A stretch of DNA of 5,724 nucleotides from an archaeon. Lineage in GTDB: Archaea > Altiarchaeota > Altiarchaeia > JAFGQM01. Below, piece after piece: positions 1-4,981 of this stretch; the stretch's first letter is position 1, and the number at the start of each line of letters is the position of its first letter. Location: the NCBI GenBank assembly GCA_029932835.1, contig JAOZPI010000014.1, positions 10,234 to 15,957 of the forward strand, read 5' to 3'. Under the pieces are notes generated by a model, which saw nothing but the letters and a program-made list of their open reading frames with translations, had not been told where the DNA came from and searched no databases. A program made the translations under genes and the position numbers.

Positions 1-61
1 TCCACTCTGTCTCTTTGTTTTGTAGCTTTACGCTTCCGTGAAAGTATGCAGAGTTCTTCAT
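1..61 (-). CDS. Possible start of an unidentified leftward gene, cut by the window edge
   Basis: On the minus strand an ATG at 59-61 opens a frame of 20 codons with no stop before the window edge, beginning MKNSAYFHGSVKLQNK. It follows the terminator region of the small-membrane-protein operon by 48 bases and has the same orientation. The oligo-T stretch at 86-96 (minus strand) lies about 25-30 bases before the ATG, so it could serve as a TATA box for a nearly leaderless transcript. No clear Shine-Dalgarno is present. The plus strand is also open in frame 1 up to a TAG at 76-78, so a rightward gene ending here is the alternative. Too little sequence is visible to name a product. Confidence 0.35.
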   Translation of the reverse strand, partial: MKNSAYFHGSVKLQNKETEW

Positions 62-85
62 CTCAGATAACTTTTTAGTCCTATC

Positions 86-97
86 AAAATAAAAAAC
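86..97 (-). terminator. T-rich terminator of the leftward operon
   Basis: Read on the minus strand, the sequence GGGTTTTTTATTTTG follows the stop codon of the 112-residue gene by 13 bases. Oligo-T tracts of this kind are the usual archaeal intrinsic termination signal. No convincing stem precedes it. The same tract could act as the TATA box of the possible gene starting at 61. Confidence 0.5.
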
Positions 98-109
98 CCT
101 CTAGCCAGA

Positions 110-448
110 TTAATATCCCAACGGAAGGCCGAACCCGCCTCCAGCCCCATAACTCTCCATCCCTCCAGTTTCTGGTTCTTCCTTTCCGTGCAGCACAAGG
201 ATAACAAATATTAAACCTGCGGCAAGAAGACTGTAGAGCATATACTCTGAATTTCCGGATTTGGAGGCTTGATAACCAAGATACAAACACCCTAAGGCTA
301 CTATAGCCACAATAATGTGATGTGCTCCCGCCATCATGACCAGGAAGATGCCACCAACACCAACCCCAATGTACATAAGAGTTTGGTTATTGGATGTAAT
401 GGCCAAGCCCATCAAGATAAGGAAGAGGATAAAGGTGGAGGAGTCCAT
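110..448 (-). CDS. Small multi-pass membrane protein with Gly-rich C-terminal tail (unknown function)
   Basis: This encodes 112 residues of no family I recognise. Hydrophobic stretches at about 5-18, 24-40, 43-60 and 69-86 suggest three or four membrane helices. A soluble tail from about residue 87 begins with acidic residues (K-E-E-P-E) and becomes glycine-rich (Y-G-A-G-G-G-F-G, residues 100-107), ending G-Y. A His pair (43-44) sits at the start of the third hydrophobic segment. The gene is downstream in a two-gene leftward operon, 10 bases after the stop of the 113-residue gene, which suggests co-transcription and perhaps translational coupling. An AGGAGGG stretch (465-471, minus strand) lies 16 bases before the ATG, rather far for a Shine-Dalgarno. 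An in-frame TAG at 452-454 rules out a longer start. Coding status is supported by the consistent membrane architecture; function is open. Confidence 0.75.
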   Translation of the reverse strand: MDSSTFILFLILMGLAITSNNQTLMYIGVGVGGIFLVMMAGAHHIIVAIVALGCLYLGYQASKSGNSEYMLYSLLAAGLIFVILVLHGKEEPETGGMESYGAGGGFGLPLGY

Positions 449-458
449 CTTCTACTTA

Positions 459-800
459 TCACTTCCCTCCTGGATGTATCCAACTACTCGTAGAGCCAGA
501 GGGCATGGGCATTGGGTACATCATCCCTCCGCTTGGAGGATGTCGCAGGAAGTGCATGTAGGATGCGGTTAGGTGGCCCTCTACTATCCCTCCCGTAAAG
601 CCACCGATGAACATGTATCCGAACATGACGAAAAAGAACAAGAAGGCTATCCATATGTGCTGAAAGAAGATAAAAAACACTACAAAGGCTGAAACCGTTA
701 TTCCGAGAATCCTGGATTGCGTGGCGTCCCTGACCTTACCAAAGAGATAGATGAGCGCTATGACGCATATAAGCAGGTGAAGATCCCCAATTAGGCCCAT
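459..800 (-). CDS. Small three-helix membrane protein with Met/Pro/Gly/His-rich tail (unknown function)
   Basis: This encodes 113 residues with three hydrophobic segments at about 4-21, 31-47 and 50-73. The second and third are very Phe-rich (V-V-F-F-I-F-F at 40-46, F-L-F-F-F-V-M-F at 53-60), and the third ends in a Gly-rich stretch (G-G-F-T-G-G, 66-71). The C-terminus from about residue 82 is low in complexity: His at 83, 87 and 109, then G-G-M-M-Y-P-M-P-M-P (91-100). Such a tail could be an exposed interaction region or bind metal, but that is inference. It is the first gene of a leftward operon with the 112-residue membrane protein. The ATG follows a purine-rich leader without a canonical Shine-Dalgarno, about 26 bases after the transcription start predicted from a TATA-like palindrome at 847-858. 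No family is recognised. Confidence 0.75.
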   Translation of the reverse strand: MGLIGDLHLLICVIALIYLFGKVRDATQSRILGITVSAFVVFFIFFQHIWIAFLFFFVMFGYMFIGGFTGGIVEGHLTASYMHFLRHPPSGGMMYPMPMPSGSTSSWIHPGGK

Positions 801-846
801 TTTTCTTGCTTTTCTTCAAGCTTAGGATTTATCCTGCTCTAATTAT

Positions 847-858
847 AGATTTAAATCT
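847..858 (-). promoter_or_regulatory. TATA box within a perfect 12-base palindrome, leftward operon promoter
   Basis: AGATTTAAATCT is a perfect 12-base palindrome whose ATTTAAAT core (849-856) is a good archaeal TATA box. Placed about 26 bases before the start, it predicts leftward transcription from near position 826, leaving about 25 bases of leader to the ATG at 800. Because the palindrome covers the TATA box, a dimeric regulator bound there could block TBP. That is inference; no regulator is visible. Confidence 0.45.
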
Positions 859-911
859 TAAAAAAGAGACCTCTGATAATTATGCCCCTTTCTACTTGAG
901 GCTGTTCTCTC

Positions 912-928
912 ACCAAAACCCTTTTAAA
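912..928 (+). promoter_or_regulatory. Archaeal BRE/TATA promoter of ppdK
   Basis: CTTTTAAA at 921-928 is a TATA-like box, directly preceded by the A-rich CCAAAACCC (912-920), which resembles a TFB-recognition element. The predicted start lies near 951, giving a leader of about 28 bases that contains the Shine-Dalgarno of ppdK. The box is about 65 bases from the leftward promoter, so the gap drives two divergent units. Confidence 0.6.
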
Positions 929-967
929 CTCTCTCCTACTAAATAGTGCTCTTTAATAGAATCTGAT

Positions 968-974
968 GGGGTGA
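968..974 (+). promoter_or_regulatory. Ribosome binding site of ppdK
   Basis: GGGGTGA matches the Shine-Dalgarno GAGGTGA at six of seven positions and ends four bases before the ATG at 979. It fixes that ATG as the start, in agreement with the conserved PPDK N-terminus. Confidence 0.65.
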
Positions 975-978
975 AAAA

Positions 979-3591
979 ATGGAAAAGTATATATACGCCT
1001 TTGAAGAGGGAAACAAGGACATGAAGGATCTGCTTGGAGGGAAGGGTGCTAATCTGGCAGAGATGACGAAACTGGGAATACCTGTTCCGCCAGGGTTTAC
1101 GATCACAACCGAGGTTTGTGAGTTCTACTACAAGAACGGAAGGAAATACCCTCCAGGATTTAATGCTGAGATACAAAAGGCAGTGAGAGAGCTGGAAGAA
1201 AAGACCGGAAAGAGGTTTGGAGACCCAGAAAGGCCACTTCTTGTGTCAGTTAGATCCGGCGCAGCGATCTCTATGCCAGGGATGATGGACACTATCCTAA
1301 ATCTAGGACTGAACGACAAGGTGGCAGACGGATTTGCCAAGAAGACCAACGAGAGATTTGTGATGGATGCTTATCGTCGCCTCGTCCAGATGTTTGGGGA
1401 TGTGGTAATGGGAATAAAACACGATAAATTTGAAGAGGCTCTTCAGGAGATAAAGGACAAAAAGGGGGCGAAGCTAGATACTGATCTGGATGCCTCCGAT
1501 CTTCGCGAGGTCATAAAGAAATACAAGGATATCATAAAGAAGGAGAAGGGGGAAAGCTTCCCGCAAGATCCTATGAAGCAACTTCAGATGGCCGTAGACG
1601 CTGTGTTTGGTTCTTGGAACAACCCACGAGCTATCAAATATCGGGAGTTAAACGATATTAGGGGTTTGAAGGGGACAGCAGTTAATGTGCAGGCTATGGT
1701 ATTTGGAAACATGGGGGAGAATTCTGCTACTGGGGTTTGCTTTACGCGTGATCCCTCCACAGGAGAGAAAAGGTTTTACGGCGAGTATCTGACAAATGCC
1801 CAGGGTGAGGACGTCGTGGCTGGAATACGCACTCCAAAGCACCTAGATGACATGAAGAGAGAGATGCCAGAGATCTACAAGCAGCTCACAGGCATAATGG
1901 AGAGGCTAGAGAAGCATTATAAGGATATGCAAGACATGGAATTTACAATAGAAGAGGGGAAGTTGTACATACTTCAGACCCGAAATGGGAAGCGAACTGC
2001 AGCCGCAGCTGTTAAAATAGCTGTGGACATGGTCGGAGAAGGACTTATAGAAAAGGAAACCGCTATAATGCGGATAGACCCAAGCTCCATAAATCAGCTA
2101 TTGCACAAGCAGATAGATCCAAAAGCGAAGACGGAGGTTATAGCAAAGGGACTTCCTGCATCCCCGGGAGCAGCTGTTGGGAAGGTGGTTTTCAGTGCTG
2201 AGGAAGCTGAGGAATGGGTACATGAAAGGGGAGAGCCCGTTGTGTTAGTCCGGAATGAAACCTCCCCAGAGGATATCCATGGTATGGCTGTAGCCGAGGG
2301 GATACTGACCTCAAAAGGTGGCATGACCTCCCACGCTGCTGTGGTAGCTAGGGGCATGGGCAAGTGCTGTGTTGCCGGGGCCGAGGAGATCAAAGTAGAC
2401 TACGAAAAAAAGGAATTCCACGCTGGGAACTATACAGTAAAAGAGGGAGACTTTATCTCCCTCAACGGGACTACAGGAGAGGTTATTCTCGGAAGGGCCC
2501 CAGTAGTAGAACCAGAAATGAAGGGAGAGTTTAGGACCCTTATGGAGTGGGCGGATAATATTCGTGTATTGGGGGTTAGGACTAATGCTGAAACTCCAAA
2601 GGATGCAAAGACTGCTCGCGATTTTGGGGCAGAGGGCATAGGTCTTGCTAGGACGGAGCACATGTTCTTTGAGGGGGATCGAATAGTCTCTGTAAGGGAG
2701 ATGATCCTAGCAGAGGATGAAGAGGGGAGGAGACGAGCGCTGGAGAAACTGCTTCCTCTCCAAAGGGGGGACTTTGAGAAGTTGTTCGAGATCATGGACG
2801 GCCTCGATGTTACAATCCGCCTCCTAGATCCGCCCCTTCACGAGTTTATGCCAAATACAGAGGAGGAGATGAAAGAGGTAGCAAAGGAAATAGGTGTACC
2901 ACTGGAAAAGATACAAGAGAAGGTTCGCTCCCTCCACGAGCTTAATCCGATGCTCGGTTTCCGTGGATGCCGCCTTGCCATAGTATATCCAGAGATTGCA
3001 GAAATGCAGGTTCGTGCCATATTCGAGGCAGCCGCCAATGTCATGAAGAAGGGCATTAAGGCCAAACCTGAGGTTATGATACCCCTGGTTGCAACTGCAA
3101 AAGAGATGGAAATCATGCGCGATCTGGTGGAAAAGACGGCAAAGGCTGTGCTGGAGGAGAAGGGAGTTGAGATTCCTATAAAGATCGGAACGATGATTGA
3201 GCTCCCACGGGCAGCCATAACAGCAGACGAGATAGCGAAGTACGCAGAGTTCTTTTCTTTTGGTACCAATGATCTTACGCAGACAACCTTTGGCTTCTCT
3301 AGAGACGACGCAGGAAAGTTCATTCCTGCCTATAAGGAGAAGGGAATACTAGAGAAAGACCCGTTTGCGAGTGTGGATCAGGAAGGTGTTGGCTTCCTAA
3401 TAAAACTTGCTGTTGAGAAGGGCAGGAAAACACGACCTGAGCTGAAGATAGGAATATGTGGAGAGCAGGGAGGGGAGCCTAGCTCTGTTGATTTTTGCCA
3501 CAGGGCAGGGCTTACTTATGTCTCGTGCTCTCCATACAGGGTTCCAATTGCCCGCCTTGCAGCAGCTCAAGCAGCTATTAGGAACAAGTAG
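979..3591 (+). CDS. ppdK: Pyruvate, phosphate dikinase
   Basis: This 870-residue cytoplasmic enzyme interconverts ATP + pyruvate + phosphate and AMP + phosphoenolpyruvate + diphosphate. It can feed gluconeogenesis or replace pyruvate kinase in a diphosphate-linked glycolysis. The length is that of the full family (about 870-880). The N-terminal ATP-grasp domain (about 1-340) carries G-G-K-G with K22 and V-R-S-G with R92. The swivelling phosphohistidine domain (about 415-500) carries G-G-M-T-S-H-A-A with catalytic H452. The C-terminal TIM barrel (about 515-868) carries R558 (A-R-T-E-H), R614 (T-I-R-L-L-D), E741 (I-E-L-P-R), N764-D765 (G-T-N-D-L-T-Q) and the acid/base C827 (I-C-G-E-Q-G-G). These match the well-studied Clostridium symbiosum enzyme with offsets of no more than four residues. 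PEP synthase is excluded by the PPDK-specific N-terminal layout. The gene is intact, with its own promoter and terminator. No PPDK regulatory protein gene is in view. Confidence 0.97.
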   Translation: MEKYIYAFEEGNKDMKDLLGGKGANLAEMTKLGIPVPPGFTITTEVCEFYYKNGRKYPPGFNAEIQKAVRELEEKTGKRFGDPERPLLVSVRSGAAISMPGMMDTILNLGLNDKVADGFAKKTNERFVMDAYRRLVQMFGDVVMGIKHDKFEEALQEIKDKKGAKLDTDLDASDLREVIKKYKDIIKKEKGESFPQDPMKQLQMAVDAVFGSWNNPRAIKYRELNDIRGLKGTAVNVQAMVFGNMGENSATGVCFTRDPSTGEKRFYGEYLTNAQGEDVVAGIRTPKHLDDMKREMPEIYKQLTGIMERLEKHYKDMQDMEFTIEEGKLYILQTRNGKRTAAAAVKIAVDMVGEGLIEKETAIMRIDPSSINQLLHKQIDPKAKTEVIAKGLPASPGAAVGKVVFSAEEAEEWVHERGEPVVLVRNETSPEDIHGMAVAEGILTSKGGMTSHAAVVARGMGKCCVAGAEEIKVDYEKKEFHAGNYTVKEGDFISLNGTTGEVILGRAPVVEPEMKGEFRTLMEWADNIRVLGVRTNAETPKDAKTARDFGAEGIGLARTEHMFFEGDRIVSVREMILAEDEEGRRRALEKLLPLQRGDFEKLFEIMDGLDVTIRLLDPPLHEFMPNTEEEMKEVAKEIGVPLEKIQEKVRSLHELNPMLGFRGCRLAIVYPEIAEMQVRAIFEAAANVMKKGIKAKPEVMIPLVATAKEMEIMRDLVEKTAKAVLEEKGVEIPIKIGTMIELPRAAITADEIAKYAEFFSFGTNDLTQTTFGFSRDDAGKFIPAYKEKGILEKDPFASVDQEGVGFLIKLAVEKGRKTRPELKIGICGEQGGEPSSVDFCHRAGLTYVSCSPYRVPIARLAAAQAAIRNK

Positions 3592-3629
3592 GGGTTCTGA
3601 ACCCCTCTGCCCCCCTTTTTAATTCTTTT
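3590..3629 (+). terminator. Hairpin plus T-tract terminator of ppdK
   Basis: AGGGGTT (3590-3596) and AACCCCT (3600-3606) form a perfect 7-base stem with a CTG loop. The stem begins inside the TAG stop codon. A C-run and then T-rich sequence (3616-3620 and 3625-3629) follow. The nine bases between stem and first T-run differ from the tight bacterial layout, so the T-tracts probably carry most of the signal. Confidence 0.6.
3616..3623 (+). promoter_or_regulatory. Possible TATA box for the 110-residue gene
   Basis: TTTTTAAT is TATA-like and predicts a start near 3646, only a few bases before the ATG at 3654. This fits the absence of a Shine-Dalgarno there. The same bases are part of the ppdK terminator tract, so the assignment is uncertain. 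Confidence 0.35.
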
Positions 3630-3653
3630 TCTCCATAAGTCTAGTGTTACATA

Positions 3654-3986
3654 ATGAGCCCTCGTGTACCCCATGGGTCTCGTGAGGAGATGGTGAACCA
3701 TTTTAAGAGAGTTCTACAAAAGCGCCAGGTTGCATATCGGGCGACCCTTCCTCGCACAGATCCAAAGAGCGGGAAGACTGTTTATCCCCGAAGGCCTCTC
3801 AGGAGTGATGAAACCGCTGTGAATACAATCAAACTCCCAGACGGTCGAGTAGTTTCAATAATAGAGGAGCCCTTCTATCATAATGGAGACCTCTACTACG
3901 TCTCTACAGACGGAAAGAGGGTTCTCGCCTTTGGTAAAAAAAGGGGGTGGAGAGAGGCCAAGATAAAGGAGTGGCAGGCTCCCTGA
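3654..3986 (+). CDS. Small basic protein of unknown function
   Basis: This encodes 110 residues of no family I recognise. It is strongly basic: 23 Lys/Arg against 12 Asp/Glu. The N-terminal half is Arg/Pro-rich, with a likely helix at about 10-26 and a basic stretch Y-P-R-R-P-L-R at 44-50. The C-terminal half reads like a small beta-sheet: alternating hydrophobic strands around D-G turns (L-P-D-G-R at 61-65, T-D-G-K-R at 85-89), Y-H-N-G-D-L-Y-Y at 75-82, then G-K-K-R-G-W at 94-99. There is no signal peptide or membrane segment, so it is probably cytoplasmic, and the charge would suit nucleic-acid or ribosome binding; that is inference. The ATG has no Shine-Dalgarno and a predicted very short leader. 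A second ATG at 3690 follows GAGGAG too closely to be favoured. It sits 62 bases after ppdK, probably as a separate unit. Confidence 0.7.
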   Translation: MSPRVPHGSREEMVNHFKRVLQKRQVAYRATLPRTDPKSGKTVYPRRPLRSDETAVNTIKLPDGRVVSIIEEPFYHNGDLYYVSTDGKRVLAFGKKRGWREAKIKEWQAP

Positions 3987-3991
3987 GGGCA

Positions 3992-3999
3992 TTTTTATA
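3992..3999 (+). promoter_or_regulatory. TATA box of the zinc-ribbon gene
   Basis: TTTTTATA lies just after the stop of the 110-residue gene and predicts a start near 4022, about 17 bases before the ATG at 4039. The purine-rich GAGGGCA directly upstream could be the TFB site. The T-run may also terminate the preceding gene, whose stop codon lies in a short CCC-TGA-GGG inverted repeat. Confidence 0.5.
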
Positions 4000-4025
4000 G
4001 CACATTGGCTTAAATAATAACCCTT

Positions 4026-4030
4026 GGGGG
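4026..4030 (+). promoter_or_regulatory. Ribosome binding site of the zinc-ribbon gene
   Basis: GGGGG followed by T lies eight bases before the ATG at 4039, a normal Shine-Dalgarno distance. It marks this start as real for a gene of only 46 codons. Confidence 0.5.
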
Positions 4031-4038
4031 TAGTCAAA

Positions 4039-4179
4039 ATGACAAAGGCGTACTGTGTAAAGTGCAGGGCAATGCGAGATATGGTCGATGAGCAGGATGT
4101 CGTTATGAAGAATGGAAAGAAAGCCAAAAAGGGAAAGTGCCCTGTCTGCGGAACTACCATGTTCAAGATAGGCGGATAG
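4039..4179 (+). CDS. DUF5679-type zinc-ribbon microprotein
   Basis: This encodes 46 residues. Two C-x2-C knuckles, C6-V-K-C9 and C34-P-V-C37-G, form a four-cysteine zinc ribbon. Between them lies a Lys-rich stretch with the pattern K-N-G-K-K-A-K-K-G-K (24-33), and the protein ends T-M-F-K-I-G-G. The order Y-C-V-K-C-R, a D/E segment, K-N-G, then C-P-V-C-G-T-x-M-F matches what I recall of DUF5679, a family of very short proteins common in archaea and some Chloroflexota with no established function. Zinc ribbons of this size often bind nucleic acid or partner proteins. The gene has its own TATA box, a Shine-Dalgarno and a strong terminator, so it looks like a separate transcript of about 170 bases. 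Confidence 0.9.
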   Translation: MTKAYCVKCRAMRDMVDEQDVVMKNGKKAKKGKCPVCGTTMFKIGG

Positions 4180-4193
4180 ATCCCGCCTTTTTT
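4170..4193 (+). terminator. Intrinsic hairpin terminator of the zinc-ribbon gene
   Basis: AGGCGG (4170-4175) pairs with CCGCCT (4183-4188) around a 7-base loop and runs directly into six T's (4188-4193). A second six-T run follows at 4197-4202. The left arm includes the last codons and the stop codon falls in the loop. The layout resembles a bacterial rho-independent terminator. Confidence 0.7.
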
Positions 4194-4196
4194 CTA

Positions 4197-4204
4197 TTTT
4201 TTAG
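4197..4204 (+). promoter_or_regulatory. Possible TATA box for the 251-residue gene (leaderless)
   Basis: TTTTTTAG is centred about 26 bases before the ATG at 4226, so transcription would start at or next to the ATG and give a leaderless mRNA. No Shine-Dalgarno precedes that ATG, which agrees. The box is a weak match and overlaps the terminator tract. Confidence 0.35.
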
Positions 4205-4225
4205 CTTTTACTTGCAAATACACCT

Positions 4226-4981
4226 ATGGGTAGGGCTAAAAAAAGGTCTAGGTTTTCTGTTGGTCCAGATAAGTACATCCGTCCAGAGCTACTTGCACGG
4301 ACTCCCAACCTCAGGCTTAGATCTGGGGGGGCTGGGGGAAAAAGGAGACTCCTGCCTATCGTCGTAGCTGGAGCTGTTGGCGCGTCTGCCTTGTTGTATG
4401 GCATAAGAGGGGGCAATAGGTCGCTTCAGCGTCCCCCAACTATGGAGGGAAGGAAACCTCCTGCTACTGCTCCTCCCTTCCCGCATCGTATCCCTGTCCA
4501 TGAGGTTTATGAATCCTCCTACTCTCCAGGAAATGTGGTTAGTCGTGTGGCTCCTCCACTCCGCGGTCTCGACCACTACAGGCACGAAATAGAAGCAATA
4601 ACTAGATACGACCCACATCTCTATCGCTCTATTTCACCATATATGGACACTTTAAAGAGGGTCGCGGGGAAGAAATATAATCTTCTAACAGTTTTGGACA
4701 CCCTTTCCAGGGTTCCTCCAGGGGAAGAAAACCTCGAGAGGGAACTATATGAACAGCGAAATGCAGTGGAAAATTCCCTCAGCGAGTCTGAAAGGGCACG
4801 TGCCAGAAGGAAGGAAGAAATCCTTCAAAATCTGCTGATCCTAAGGCAAGATAGATCCAATGAGGTGGACAAGATGATGGATTCCCTCTATAAGCTTAAG
4901 TCTCGGAGGATAGAGAGCATCAGGCGCCGCGTTCATGGCAAGGGAGGAGAGAACTGGAGGTATGGTTCTTTCACCAGATAG
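4226..4981 (+). CDS. Single-span membrane protein with charged helical C-terminus (unknown function)
   Basis: This encodes 251 residues of no family I recognise. The N-terminus is very basic (R-A-K-K-R-S-R at 3-9, K-R-R at 39-41), followed by one hydrophobic segment at about 42-60 (L-L-P-I-V-V-A-G-A-V-G). The positive charge before it predicts a cytoplasmic N-terminus and a C-terminus outside. A Pro-rich linker follows (about 69-90). The rest is charged and mostly helical, with a likely coiled coil at about 167-235 rich in Glu and Arg (E-R-A-R-A-R-R-K-E-E at 189-198). There is no cysteine. An in-frame TAG at 4202-4204 makes ATG 4226 the only ATG start, probably leaderless. The end overlaps the next gene's start by 20 bases, so the two are probably co-expressed. 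A structural or scaffolding role at the membrane is possible. Confidence 0.75.
   Translation: MGRAKKRSRFSVGPDKYIRPELLARTPNLRLRSGGAGGKRRLLPIVVAGAVGASALLYGIRGGNRSLQRPPTMEGRKPPATAPPFPHRIPVHEVYESSYSPGNVVSRVAPPLRGLDHYRHEIEAITRYDPHLYRSISPYMDTLKRVAGKKYNLLTVLDTLSRVPPGEENLERELYEQRNAVENSLSESERARARRKEEILQNLLILRQDRSNEVDKMMDSLYKLKSRRIESIRRRVHGKGGENWRYGSFTR
4942..4949 (+). promoter_or_regulatory. Possible ribosome binding site of the right-edge membrane protein
   Basis: GGGAGGAG lies 12 bases before the ATG at 4962, inside the end of the preceding gene. A second GGAGG at 4956-4960 is only one base from that ATG and too close to serve it. Confidence 0.4.

Noticed and set aside
110..448. The 112-residue protein as a VirB2/TrbC-like conjugation pilin.
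   Set aside because: Size and hydrophobicity are similar, but there is no cleavable signal peptide, there are three or four rather than two helices, and no conjugation genes are nearby.
336..572. A 78-codon plus-strand frame spanning both small membrane genes.
   Set aside because: It crosses the junction of two minus-strand genes that have consistent membrane architecture, and its own product has no coherent pattern.
2094..3323. Several long open frames on the minus strand within ppdK, up to 161 codons.
   Set aside because: They lie fully inside a well-conserved gene on the other strand, are Ser/Pro-rich as expected from antisense reading, and have no promoter or ribosome site.
3590..3606. 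GGGGTTCTGAACCCC looks like the T-arm of a tRNA.
   Set aside because: The 7-base loop would be TTCTGAA, which lacks the purine at position 57 and A58 of the T-loop, and no D-arm, anticodon arm or acceptor partner lies upstream, which is ppdK coding sequence. It is better read as a terminator stem.
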